Shown one piece after another: positions 47,008 through 55,701 of a DNA stretch of 64,000 nucleotides. A program made the translations under genes and the position numbers. Every line of letters starts with the position of its first letter. The first letter of the stretch is position 1. The DNA is taken from positions 62,001 to 126,000 of the forward strand of contig CP048685.1 in the NCBI GenBank assembly GCA_015698285.1, in the 5' to 3' direction. A model generated the notes under the pieces. That model saw nothing but the letters and a program-made list of their open reading frames with translations, did not search any database and had not been told where the DNA came from. Source of the stretch: Candidatus Nitronauta litoralis (lineage in GTDB: Bacteria; Nitrospinota; Nitrospinia; Nitrospinales; Nitrospinaceae).

Positions 47008-48348
47008 ATGGTCGACGCACGCAGAATTCCATTTCCAATTCAGTGGCATGAGGGCATGATGCTGGCCCCCCAGCACTTCCAGCAATCGGCCTCACGTCAT
47101 GAGGAATTACTGCATTATCATTTAATGTCTTCCAACCCGTTTCATTGGGGAGTCCGTCGTTTAAAAATCGACCCTGTCCTGCTGGTCAGTGGTAAATTCC
47201 GGATCCTGGAGCTAGAGGCGATCCTGCCTGATGGCCTGATTGTAGAACATGGGCATTTAGACGACACATCGGCCCTCGAAATAGAGTTGGAAGAGTTTGC
47301 TGAAGACATCCGGACCACCCCCCTATTGATCCACCTCGCCCTTCCGGAAAAAAAAGTAGGGACCTCTTTCAAGGGCGACCTGGCACGCTTCGACTCCATT
47401 GAAGGGAGGCCCGTCTCCGATGAAAATACCGGAGACAACGAAATCCCCATACCCAGATTAAAACCCCGGCTCCTGCTTCTCGCCACAGACGAGCCACCGC
47501 AAAAATACGTGAGTTTTCCTCTCGCTGAAGTCACATACAAAAATGAGACATTTGCCCAAACAGACTACCTTCCCCCAAGCCTGGCCATCTCATTAGGTTC
47601 TCCATTGGGGGAATTGTGCCAACAGATTTCCCAGCGGCTGCGTGAAAAAGCCATTTACCTTTCGGAACAGGTGCAGTCGCCGTCGTCATCGGCGGGCGCA
47701 CCTATGATTCTCGAAACAAAAAACACCATTAAAAGCCTGGTGGCTAATCTACCTCAGTTCGAGGCTGTATTGAATACCGGCGTGTCACATCCCTTCCCAC
47801 TGTACGTTTCATTATGCGGGCTGGTTGGGGAAATGGCGGCTCTCGGTACTGGAATGGTGCCACCGGTTCTTCCTGCATACAATCACAACGACATTCGGTT
47901 TTCTTTCGATACAGCACGTGAATTCATTTTCCGCATGATCGAAGAAGGCATCAACGAAGCCTATACCGGTTACCCGTTTACCTGGGTCGACAACCTGTTT
48001 GCTCTGAACTTTTCCGAAGCCTGGATGAAACAAAAACACGTTTATCTGGGAGTACGCGGACCTTCCGGAATGGGAGAAAAAGACCTTGTTAGCTGGATAG
48101 AAAAAAGCTGGATTGGGACCGTCAATAAAATCCCTTCCATGAGGGAAAAACGCATACTGGGTCCAGAACGCAAACCCATCGAAGGCGACCGCGACATCAT
48201 CCCGGCGCGCGGAGTGGTGTTGTTTCAACTTACAGTCGATCCGGACTTTATTGAACCCGAACAACCCCTTCAGATTTTCAACACTGCAGACAAAACGGAT
48301 GCTGGACGTCCTATGGAAATTCTGCTCTACGTAAAAGCCAACACCTGA
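47008..48348 (+). CDS. tssK: T6SS baseplate subunit TssK
   Basis: A 446-residue cytosolic protein that links the baseplate to the TssLM membrane complex. The N-terminus IPFPIQWHEGMMLAPQHFQQ is the family signature. The middle (SNPFHWGVRRLKIDPVLLVS, LEAILPDGLIVEH) and the C-terminal domain (LQIFNTADKTDAGRPMEILLYVK) agree with TssK order and length. AAAGGACCGGAATA lies before the ATG. A small hairpin follows the stop, then the first vWA gene. Confidence 0.93.
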   Translation: MVDARRIPFPIQWHEGMMLAPQHFQQSASRHEELLHYHLMSSNPFHWGVRRLKIDPVLLVSGKFRILELEAILPDGLIVEHGHLDDTSALEIELEEFAEDIRTTPLLIHLALPEKKVGTSFKGDLARFDSIEGRPVSDENTGDNEIPIPRLKPRLLLLATDEPPQKYVSFPLAEVTYKNETFAQTDYLPPSLAISLGSPLGELCQQISQRLREKAIYLSEQVQSPSSSAGAPMILETKNTIKSLVANLPQFEAVLNTGVSHPFPLYVSLCGLVGEMAALGTGMVPPVLPAYNHNDIRFSFDTAREFIFRMIEEGINEAYTGYPFTWVDNLFALNFSEAWMKQKHVYLGVRGPSGMGEKDLVSWIEKSWIGTVNKIPSMREKRILGPERKPIEGDRDIIPARGVVLFQLTVDPDFIEPEQPLQIFNTADKTDAGRPMEILLYVKANT

Positions 48349-48372
48349 AGCCGCTCGTCCTAAGCGACGGCT
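48349..48372 (+). other. Hairpin directly after tssK
   Basis: AGCCG and TCG (48349-48357, one bulged C) can pair with CGA and CGGCT (48365-48372) around a 7-nt loop, one base after the tssK stop. No U-run follows, so it is unlikely to be a complete terminator. It could stabilise or process the mRNA between the tss genes and the signalling genes. Confidence 0.35.
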
Positions 48373-48519
48373 CATCTCAATGGTTCTCTAATGGGTATCT
48401 CAAAAATTACTTCTGGTCACGAGCCCGCTCCGATTTTTTGGTGGGGCAAGCTGCCGAAACGGAAACTTCCGAAATAATTGAGATCCCCTTATAAACCCCT
48501 CACCGCAAGGAGACTCCAC

Positions 48520-49224
48520 ATGAACCGACGACCCGGTGGCGAAATGGCCACCCGGCCACTGCATTTCATCTGGATAGCCGACTGCTCAGGTTCCATGGGA
48601 GTGGACGGTAAAATTCAGGCTCTCAACAATGCCATTCGTGAAGCCATCCCACACATGCAGGAAGTGGCCGATGAAAACCCGAATGCCCAGGTATTGGTAC
48701 GTGCCTTGCGTTTCAGTACTGGAGCCCAGTGGCACATCACCCAACCAACACCCATTGCCGATTTTAAATGGGAAAACCTCAATGCAGACGGCGTAACAGA
48801 CCTGGGTCAGGCGCTCAACATGGTGGCTGAGCAACTTCGCATTCCTCCCATGACAGACCGTGCCTTGCCTCCTGTTCTGGTTCTCATTTCAGATGGTCAA
48901 CCTACTGACGATTTCAATGCAGGATTGAAAACCCTGCTCCATGAACCCTGGGGCAAAAAGGCGGTAAGGGTCGCAATTGCCATCGGTGAAGATGCCGATC
49001 ACGAGGTATTGCAAAAGTTCATTGGAAATCCAGAGTTCCAACCTTTGCAGGCGAACAATCCAGAAGCGCTCAAAAATAAAATCAAATGGACCTCTACGGT
49101 CGTTTTGAAAGCCGCTTCGGCACCGACAAGCCAGACGGAAGACACCCAGACCCTGGGTAATGTTCCCATTCCCAAGGCACATGACTCGAATACTGAGGCT
49201 ATTTCCGCCGGAGACATCTGGTGA
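48520..49224 (+). CDS. TerY-like von Willebrand factor A domain protein (first triad)
   Basis: A 234-residue cytosolic protein starting at the ATG with AAGGAG seven bases upstream. The vWA domain has a complete metal site: ADCSGSMG (Asp21, Ser23, Ser25), the Thr in NADGVTDLGQA and the Asp in LISDGQPTDDF. The arrangement and length match TerY of tellurite-resistance gene clusters. TerY-type proteins form the 'TerY-P triad' with a PP2C phosphatase and a kinase, exactly the kinds of gene that follow. Its stop overlaps the PP2C start. A role as metal-dependent scaffold of the phospho-switch is inferred from that family. Confidence 0.88.
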   Translation: MNRRPGGEMATRPLHFIWIADCSGSMGVDGKIQALNNAIREAIPHMQEVADENPNAQVLVRALRFSTGAQWHITQPTPIADFKWENLNADGVTDLGQALNMVAEQLRIPPMTDRALPPVLVLISDGQPTDDFNAGLKTLLHEPWGKKAVRVAIAIGEDADHEVLQKFIGNPEFQPLQANNPEALKNKIKWTSTVVLKAASAPTSQTEDTQTLGNVPIPKAHDSNTEAISAGDIW

Positions 49225-50138
49225 AAACAGAACCTGACTCCGCCTGGCGGGCGTTCGGGAAAAGCGTTAGAGGTGCCTCGCATATCCGGGATAACAGGCC
49301 CAACCAGGATGCAATACTCTGGTCTTCAGGAGAAAGTGATGGGCTGCCTTTGGTCATGGCGTTATCAGACGGTCACGGCAGTCAACGCAGTTTCAGGAGC
49401 GAAACCGGTGCCGCATTTGCGGTGGATGCCATTTCCACCTGTCTGACTGACTTTGCCCGACAATTGTTCCCGAGTAGTCAATTCAAGGCTCTTGAACAGG
49501 ATGCCCGTAAAAACCTTCCACGCGAACTGGAATACCGATGGAAACGCACCGTTCTGGATCATCTGACAACAAACCAATTTTCAAACGAAGAAATTGAGAC
49601 CCTTTACGTCTATCAGGAAAAAAACGAGGGAGAACCCCCAATACTTAACCCTTTCCTGGCCTATGGGGCGACAGCGCTAGGTGTACTCGTCACTCAATCC
49701 TACCGGCTGTATTTACAGCTTGGTGATGGTGACATGCTCAACGTGTATTCCGACGGAAAAACAGAGCGACCTCTCCCCGATGACCCCAGGCTGATCGGTA
49801 ATGCCACAACGTCTCTATGCGCGCGCAAAGCGGCTCAGGATGTCCGATTGAGTATTCAATTCGGAGACAGACAGATTCCTGAATTGATACTTGTATCCAC
49901 AGATGGCTATGCGAATTCATTTAAAAATGATGAAGAGTTTTTAAGGGTCGGGCCGGATATTCTGGACATCATCCGCACCGACGGTCTTGATTATATCGAG
50001 CGTCACCTTGGCGACTGGCTTGAAGAAACCACGCAGGTTGGCAGCGGTGATGACATCACCCTCGGCATTCTGTCCAATTCAGTCGTAAACCTGCCTGAGG
50101 TCGAAACCCTTAAAACGACACAACTGTCTACAGAATAA
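49221..50138 (+). CDS. PP2C-type protein phosphatase (first triad)
   Basis: A 305-residue cytosolic metal-dependent Ser/Thr phosphatase. RDNRPNQDA (metal Asp30), ALSDGHGS (Asp50, Gly51), LQLGDGDMLN, LVSTDGYANS and GSGDDITLGIL (Asp277, Asp278) supply the usual PP2C metal ligands, so it should be active. The GTG start overlaps the vWA stop by four bases. It would reverse the action of the kinase encoded two genes on. The next gene starts directly after its stop codon. Confidence 0.92.
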   Translation: MKTEPDSAWRAFGKSVRGASHIRDNRPNQDAILWSSGESDGLPLVMALSDGHGSQRSFRSETGAAFAVDAISTCLTDFARQLFPSSQFKALEQDARKNLPRELEYRWKRTVLDHLTTNQFSNEEIETLYVYQEKNEGEPPILNPFLAYGATALGVLVTQSYRLYLQLGDGDMLNVYSDGKTERPLPDDPRLIGNATTSLCARKAAQDVRLSIQFGDRQIPELILVSTDGYANSFKNDEEFLRVGPDILDIIRTDGLDYIERHLGDWLEETTQVGSGDDITLGILSNSVVNLPEVETLKTTQLSTE

Positions 50139-52364
50139 ATGCACCCCCTGCCTCGACAACAGCTGAAATCCATTCTCGATGACTACGGAATCGGGCTCTG
50201 TGATGAACCCAAACGTATTGAAGGATTGCTCCGCGATTTTTGTGGGAAATACCGCCGGGAGATATTTGTCCTCGTTAGTGCCCTGAAAGAAGGTATCGCC
50301 TCAGATCTGCGCGCTTCTCACCCCAGTGCACCCCGGGACCTTCTTGTGATGAAACTGATTCAACGCTTGAAAGAAAACCTTGCACTTTCAGAACCTGCTG
50401 CACGTTGGGCGGTAGAAACCTGGGCACTTGCCCTAAACATTATCACTGCAGACGAATTAAAAATTGAAAAGGTTGAACGAGCTCCGGAACAATCCTCCCT
50501 CTTCCCGGAAACACCAACACCCGTCCCTGTTGAAACCGTCCATCCAACAGCAATTCCAGATCCGAAATTACCGAATCGTGTCACTGTATCCAAACGCGGG
50601 GATGCCGACTTTAAATCTATTAATGCCGCGTTGCAGGCTTGCGCAGAAGGTGGGAAGGTCAAAATCCTGCCTGGAATTTACAAGGAATCGGTCACACTCA
50701 ACAAATCGATAGAAGTTGTTGGTGAGGGTCCCTCACATGAGATTGTCCTCATCGGGCAGGGAAAACCAACGATCAAAATGGAGACTGGAAAAGCAGCGGT
50801 AAGGGGTTTGACGTTACGCGCTTCCGCTGCACAGTCCAACTCCCAGGAACCCACGGTAAACATCCCCCGGGGAGAACTGTTGATCGAAAACTGTGAAATC
50901 GTATCCGCTTCAGGACCTTGTGTTTCAATCGAAGGACCAGGCACTCAACCCACCATTAGACAATGTAAAATCCGCAATGGCCTGTTGCAGGGTATTGTTA
51001 TTTCCAAAGGAGGACAGGGGCGGTTCGAGGATTGCGAAATATCAGGGCACACCTCCACCACAATCCATATCAGGGAGCAAGCCAATCCCCTGTTCAGGAA
51101 CTGTAAAATCCATAGTGGAAAAGAAAACGGAATTGTTGTCACTGATGGTGGACTGGGCGTTTTTGAAGATTGTGACATTTCCAAAATGTCGAAAGCAGCA
51201 GTCGTCATTCAGGATGAAGGGGACCCTGTACTCAGACGCTGTGTCATTCATCACGGGCGTGGCGGCGTACTCGTTTATCAGAATGGAAAAGGTGTACTAG
51301 AAGAATGCGACCTGCATGACAACCACTGTGCGGGTATTGAAATTTTCAATCAGGGTGATCCTCGTCTGACAGCTTGCCGCATCCGCGACGGTAAAACAGC
51401 GGGAGTTTTTATTTATAAAGAAGGACGCGGAGTACTCCGTGCCTGCGATATCAGTGGAAATCAGGCTGCGGGTGTCGCAATAAAACAACAAGCGGACCCC
51501 ACCCTGGTCAATTGCACGATCCACCACAACAAGGAAAGCGGATTGATCGTATTTGAGCAGGGCCTTGGACGCCTTGAAGAATGCGACATTTTTGAAAACG
51601 GTCTTGCTGGAATTGAGCTTAAAGAACAGGCCCAGCCGCAACTGGTCCAATGCAAAATCCACGACGGAAATGGAGGCGTTTTCATCTACGACCAGGCAAA
51701 AGGTTCGTTCAAACAATGCGAAATCTTCGCCAATCGATTTTCCGGTGTGGAAATCAAAAAACACAGTGACCCCGAATTCATAGAATGCCGGATTCACGGT
51801 GGTAAAAGTGGCGGAGTCTTTATCTATAAAAATGGAGCCGGTCAATTCACCTCCTGCCGCATTTTTGCCAACGCTGCTCCAGGATTAACAGTAAAACAAA
51901 GCGGTGATCCCCGCTTGAAAGACTGCCAGATCTATGGGAACCATGACTGCGGAATTGCTGTGTACGAAGGTGGCAGAGGAAAATTCAAACATTGCGAAGT
52001 ATTCGACAACCACCTTTCCGGAACCGAAATAAAACAAGAAGGGTTGCCTTTCTTTTCATATTGCACACTTCGCAACAACCAGCGTCACGGTGTACATCTT
52101 CTGGAAGGCGGGAACGGTAAATTCCGCCATTGCGAAATTTCCCGAAATGATGGCTGTGGAGTTGAAGTTGCCACTCAGGCTAATGCAGAGTTCGAACACT
52201 GCGGAATCGTTCTGAATAAAAGGAAAGGTGTAATCGCTGCAAAATACTCAAACGGTTTTTTCGACAACTGCACCCTGACAGGAAATGTCAAAGGAGCCTG
52301 GGGATTAGATCTTAAAAGCCGTGTCCGCTGGATGAAACCTGAAAAGGCGGCGGACCCGAAATGA
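50139..52364 (+). CDS. Right-handed beta-helix repeat protein of the T6SS signalling block
   Basis: A 741-residue protein without signal peptide. Residues 1-115 form a helical module (RIEGLLRDFCGKYRREIFVL, then LSEPAARWAVETWALAL) that I have seen at the N-terminus of assorted bacterial signalling proteins but cannot name. A Pro-rich linker leads to residues 145-735, a parallel beta-helix opened by a pectate-lyase-like motif (DADFKSINAALQACAEGGKV, ILPGIYKES). It then has a 46-residue double-turn repeat: 'C.I..N...GI.I...GDP.L..C.I..G...GV.IY..G.G'. No catalytic residues are evident. It starts right after the PP2C stop and overlaps the kinase start by four bases, which places it inside the triad as a likely binding scaffold or substrate. 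Confidence 0.88.
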   Translation: MHPLPRQQLKSILDDYGIGLCDEPKRIEGLLRDFCGKYRREIFVLVSALKEGIASDLRASHPSAPRDLLVMKLIQRLKENLALSEPAARWAVETWALALNIITADELKIEKVERAPEQSSLFPETPTPVPVETVHPTAIPDPKLPNRVTVSKRGDADFKSINAALQACAEGGKVKILPGIYKESVTLNKSIEVVGEGPSHEIVLIGQGKPTIKMETGKAAVRGLTLRASAAQSNSQEPTVNIPRGELLIENCEIVSASGPCVSIEGPGTQPTIRQCKIRNGLLQGIVISKGGQGRFEDCEISGHTSTTIHIREQANPLFRNCKIHSGKENGIVVTDGGLGVFEDCDISKMSKAAVVIQDEGDPVLRRCVIHHGRGGVLVYQNGKGVLEECDLHDNHCAGIEIFNQGDPRLTACRIRDGKTAGVFIYKEGRGVLRACDISGNQAAGVAIKQQADPTLVNCTIHHNKESGLIVFEQGLGRLEECDIFENGLAGIELKEQAQPQLVQCKIHDGNGGVFIYDQAKGSFKQCEIFANRFSGVEIKKHSDPEFIECRIHGGKSGGVFIYKNGAGQFTSCRIFANAAPGLTVKQSGDPRLKDCQIYGNHDCGIAVYEGGRGKFKHCEVFDNHLSGTEIKQEGLPFFSYCTLRNNQRHGVHLLEGGNGKFRHCEISRNDGCGVEVATQANAEFEHCGIVLNKRKGVIAAKYSNGFFDNCTLTGNVKGAWGLDLKSRVRWMKPEKAADPK

Positions 52365-53680
52365 GCCAAATACTCGACACAAAACGCGAACTGATCGCAC
52401 AAACCTCAGGACTGACCTGCAAGGTAAAACGCTTGCTCGGTTCCGGGGGGCAAGGCGAAGTGTATGAAGCCCGATTAAACAACCAGCCCGTAGCTCTAAA
52501 ATGGTACCACCCCCAGGTCGCCACCTCTCAACAGCGTAAGGCTCTTGAAATGCTGGTGGCAAAAGGACCTCCGGATCGTTCTTTTCTCTGGCCTCTGGAT
52601 ATTGTCACCACTCCGGACTTGCCTCACTATGGCTATCTCATGCCGTTACGTGACCCGCGTTACCAGGGCATCGCCGACTTGATGAAAGGACGAATCGATC
52701 CAACTTTTCGTATTCTGGCCACGGCAGGCATGAACCTTGCCAGTAGTTTTCTTCAATTGCATGCACGCGGGATGTGCTACCGGGACATTGCGTTCGGAAA
52801 TGTTTTTTTCGATGCCGATACCGGCGAAGTCCTGATCTGCGACAACGATAATGTCAGTGTGGATCACGAAGAAAAAGGCAGCGTTCTCGGAACGCCACGT
52901 TTCATGGCACCTGAGGTGGTTCGAGGTGAAGCGTGGCCCAGCACACAAACGGATTTATTCTCTCTGTCAGTCCTCCTGTTCTATATGTTCATGGTTCACC
53001 ATCCGCTGGAAGGCAAACGAGAGGTTGAGATCAAATGCCTGGACCTGCCTGCAATGACACGCCTCTATGGTGAAAACCCGGTTTTTATTTTCGACCCCGA
53101 AAACAAAACCAATCGTCCACACAAAGAGTTTCAGAAAAATCCCCTGGCATTCTGGCCCGTGTATCCAGAGTTTTTGCGGAAATTATTTGTACGTGCCTTC
53201 ACTGAAGGCCTGCATGACCCATCCAGACGCGTGCGGGAAAGCGAATGGCGTAACACCCTGATACGCCTGCGGGACTCCATTTTGTATTGCGCAGATTGTG
53301 GGACCGAAAATGTTTATGATCGGGAATCGCTTGGAGAAGGCGCTCAATCCAGCGGAGCCTGCTGGTCCTGCCAAAAACCTATTCCCCTGCCCCCCCGTAT
53401 CCGGATTGAAAAATCCATTATCATGCTGAACCATGACACCCATGTATTCCCGCACCACGTCGATGACCAGAAACTTTATGATTTTTCCCTGCCTGTTGCC
53501 GAGGTCAATCAGCACCCGGACAAACCCGGAATCTGGGGACTCAAAAACATTTCGAGAGACAAGTGGGTCATGACCACACCGCAGGACGAAACTCTCGATG
53601 TTCCTCCCCACAAAACAGTTCCTTTGTTAAACGGCACCCGTATTCACTTTGGTAATAAACAGGGGGAGATACGGTCCTGA
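52361..53680 (+). CDS. Ser/Thr protein kinase with zinc ribbon and C-terminal beta domain (first triad)
   Basis: A 439-residue kinase. The glycine loop is LLGSGGQGEVYEA (26-36), the ATP Lys is VALKW (Lys47), the catalytic loop YRDIAFGNVFF (Asp142, Asn147), the metal site CDNDN in place of DFG (Asp161) and the activation end GTPRFMAPEV. These make an active enzyme likely, of the unusual TerY-P type. A zinc-ribbon-like pair, YCADCG and CWSCQ, follows near residue 310. The last 90 residues (NQHPDKPGIWGLKNISRDKW, LLNGTRIHFGNKQGEI) resemble an FHA-like or related beta domain. It overlaps the beta-helix gene by four bases; about 80 bases separate it from the second vWA gene. Confidence 0.9.
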   Translation: MSQILDTKRELIAQTSGLTCKVKRLLGSGGQGEVYEARLNNQPVALKWYHPQVATSQQRKALEMLVAKGPPDRSFLWPLDIVTTPDLPHYGYLMPLRDPRYQGIADLMKGRIDPTFRILATAGMNLASSFLQLHARGMCYRDIAFGNVFFDADTGEVLICDNDNVSVDHEEKGSVLGTPRFMAPEVVRGEAWPSTQTDLFSLSVLLFYMFMVHHPLEGKREVEIKCLDLPAMTRLYGENPVFIFDPENKTNRPHKEFQKNPLAFWPVYPEFLRKLFVRAFTEGLHDPSRRVRESEWRNTLIRLRDSILYCADCGTENVYDRESLGEGAQSSGACWSCQKPIPLPPRIRIEKSIIMLNHDTHVFPHHVDDQKLYDFSLPVAEVNQHPDKPGIWGLKNISRDKWVMTTPQDETLDVPPHKTVPLLNGTRIHFGNKQGEIRS

Positions 53681-53761
53681 TTTGCCTTTGTTTGTTTTTC
53701 CCTCCTGGTTAAATTAAACTGGTGACGTTTCAACCGATCCGTTTAATTCCAGGCTTCCGAC

Positions 53762-54847
53762 ATGCCCCAATACATTTGCAGTCAGTGCAATAAAGAGTAC
53801 GACACCATAACTGCTGACGGTTTTTGCACCAACCAGCCGGAATGCGAGTTTGGTACAGGCTGGCTTCGGGAAAAAGGTTCGGCTAAATCCGCCGATGACT
53901 CCGGACTGACTCCCCTTGAGTTCGGAAACGAAGCGGGACTGTGCATCCTGATGATGGACGGCTCGTTTTCAATGAACGAACCGGCTTTTCCTGAGAGTGA
54001 TTATCCTGGCACACGTTACAAACTGGTCGCCATGAATGCAGCGGGCGGAATCTGGTCATTAAAGTCCATGACCCATCGCGAAAGTGCCTACCTGGCGTTA
54101 GCTGTGTTTGGTGGAGAACCAAAGCTGGTCTCAATAAAAAGTGTGGAAGATATTTTTAAAGAACACGACACACCAGAAGCGTTGGCCGACTCCATTCAAA
54201 AAACTCTTGAAAACGAAACACCCGATGCCCGTTTCACAAATATCAACTCAGCTGTTCAGTTGGCGTATGAAATTAAACAGGCATTCATCGGCGGAGACCT
54301 CTCCGGTTTTGGCGGACCCACAGATTTCAAACCGGTTATCCATCCTGTCGTTCGAGGTAGCGAGGAAAGGGAAGAGTTTATTGACATCCCTAATGTGCGA
54401 GCGCTCATATACACGGATGGTGAACACAATGTCACCTCCGCCATCAAAAATCCGTTTGCCGGTGATGAACAATCTGTTTTGATCACAGCGTTCATCGGTG
54501 AAAAAGATGCGAAAGGTGTTTCCCAAATGCAGGGACTGGCCTGCACCTGCCCCAAACACGGACCTGCCAACGGATTTTTTCTGATCGATTCACCCGAGCG
54601 GGTACAAACGCTTCGTGGAATTTTCCGTATGGCTTCAGGTGCATCAGGGTTCTGCTCGGCCTGCCTTCATGTGGAACAAAAGGGCCTTGAAATAACAGAA
54701 CCCGAAAGCGACCTGGAAGAAGCGGGAGAATCCGGGGCCGGTCCGGCAGAAACTGGAGTCGACTCCGAAAACCCATCTGACAAAGAAGAGTCCATCGTTG
54801 ACACACCCGCCCCCCAGTCTGAAACCTCCTCATCGCAAGGCACTTGA
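53762..54847 (+). CDS. vWA domain protein with N-terminal zinc finger (second triad)
   Basis: A 361-residue cytosolic protein. A short zinc-finger-like start (CSQC at 6-9, then Cys22 and Cys28) precedes the vWA domain with LMMDGSFSMNEP (Asp66, Ser68, Ser70), the Thr in ARFTNINSA and the Asp in IYTDGEHN, a complete metal site. The last 55 residues are a Glu/Ser/Pro-rich disordered tail. It differs from the first vWA protein in finger, spacing and tail, so the two are not recent copies. Its stop overlaps a TTG in the next frame; the next gene probably starts at the ATG nine bases further on. Confidence 0.88.
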   Translation: MPQYICSQCNKEYDTITADGFCTNQPECEFGTGWLREKGSAKSADDSGLTPLEFGNEAGLCILMMDGSFSMNEPAFPESDYPGTRYKLVAMNAAGGIWSLKSMTHRESAYLALAVFGGEPKLVSIKSVEDIFKEHDTPEALADSIQKTLENETPDARFTNINSAVQLAYEIKQAFIGGDLSGFGGPTDFKPVIHPVVRGSEEREEFIDIPNVRALIYTDGEHNVTSAIKNPFAGDEQSVLITAFIGEKDAKGVSQMQGLACTCPKHGPANGFFLIDSPERVQTLRGIFRMASGASGFCSACLHVEQKGLEITEPESDLEEAGESGAGPAETGVDSENPSDKEESIVDTPAPQSETSSSQGT

Positions 54848-54855
54848 CTCCTTTT

Positions 54856-55701
54856 ATGGAACTCAAAAATTCCTGCACACTTATTGGAGAAGTTCTTTCG
54901 TCATCCGGCCCAAGAAAAAAGACACTGGAAGACAATTCTCCTCACAATGTTGAACTGGGAGAAGATTCCGGGGGAATCTTGATGGTAGGTGGGAACACCG
55001 GCTGGATGTGGGTTGCGGATGGAGCCAGCGACATGCACTCCATCGGTGGGTACTCTTCACGCACCCTTGCCCAGGATCTTGGTCGTTATTTCACCGGGCA
55101 AATTTTAGAACACCCGGAAGAGTCTCCCGTTACGCCGGTATTAATTTCCAATCTTTTCGATAATGCTGTGAGATTAACCACTGACTCATGGAACTCCAAG
55201 TTGAAGCACGATCAACATGCAGCTTCCGATTTAAAACAAAAACTTTCAGCATGGCAAAATCAATCGGGCGGCGCAGAAAAAGCCAATATCTTTTTTGAAT
55301 TTGCTTCGACATTCTCCTCAGCCTGCCTGGATTCAAAAGGTCAGCTTACCGGTATCAGTATTGGGGATTCGTATCTTATGAGTAATCCCAACGGGTTGCT
55401 CCAGTTTTTCGCCCTAAAAAAGGGGGCCGTGACACTCCGACTGAAACTGGAAAACAACCACTTACAGTTTTCTGTTTCCGTGCCTTCCCCTGAAAACTTT
55501 GAAAGTCAAAACGTTCACCTGGTTGCTCTGGCAACGGATGGTACACGCGAAACCTTTCAGCACCTTCAAAATACCCTCCCTCCCGAATTCTTTTTATCCC
55601 CCAAAAGTTTTGCCGGGTTCCGTAAGGCAATTGGATCAACCCTTCCAAAAACCCAGGACGACAAAACACTGGCCTGGCTTGGGCGGATCAATGCTGGTTA
55701 A
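54856..55701 (+). CDS. Divergent PP2C-like phosphatase (second triad)
   Basis: A 281-residue protein. PP2C landmarks are present in weak form: KKTLEDNSPH where R.NQD is usual, MWVADGASDMHSIGGYSS in place of SDG.G, SIGDSYLMSN for the GD.R strand, LVALATDGTRE for the late DG, and TQDDKTLAWLG matching the terminal DD.T. Enough acidic residues remain that activity is possible. A TTG at 54844 overlapping the vWA stop is an alternative start; the ATG at 54856 is preferred. The kinase-like gene starts inside its last codons. Confidence 0.7.
   Translation: MELKNSCTLIGEVLSSSGPRKKTLEDNSPHNVELGEDSGGILMVGGNTGWMWVADGASDMHSIGGYSSRTLAQDLGRYFTGQILEHPEESPVTPVLISNLFDNAVRLTTDSWNSKLKHDQHAASDLKQKLSAWQNQSGGAEKANIFFEFASTFSSACLDSKGQLTGISIGDSYLMSNPNGLLQFFALKKGAVTLRLKLENNHLQFSVSVPSPENFESQNVHLVALATDGTRETFQHLQNTLPPEFFLSPKSFAGFRKAIGSTLPKTQDDKTLAWLGRINAG

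Noticed and set aside
48391-48477. 28-codon frame between tssK and the first vWA gene, ending in a Lys/Pro-rich stretch
   Set aside because: No ribosome binding site, and the downstream gene has its own strong one; chance is more likely.
50900-52300. Regular repeats that might suggest a CRISPR array
   Set aside because: The period is 46 codons within one reading frame, units vary at the DNA level, and there are no cas genes; these are protein repeats of a beta-helix.
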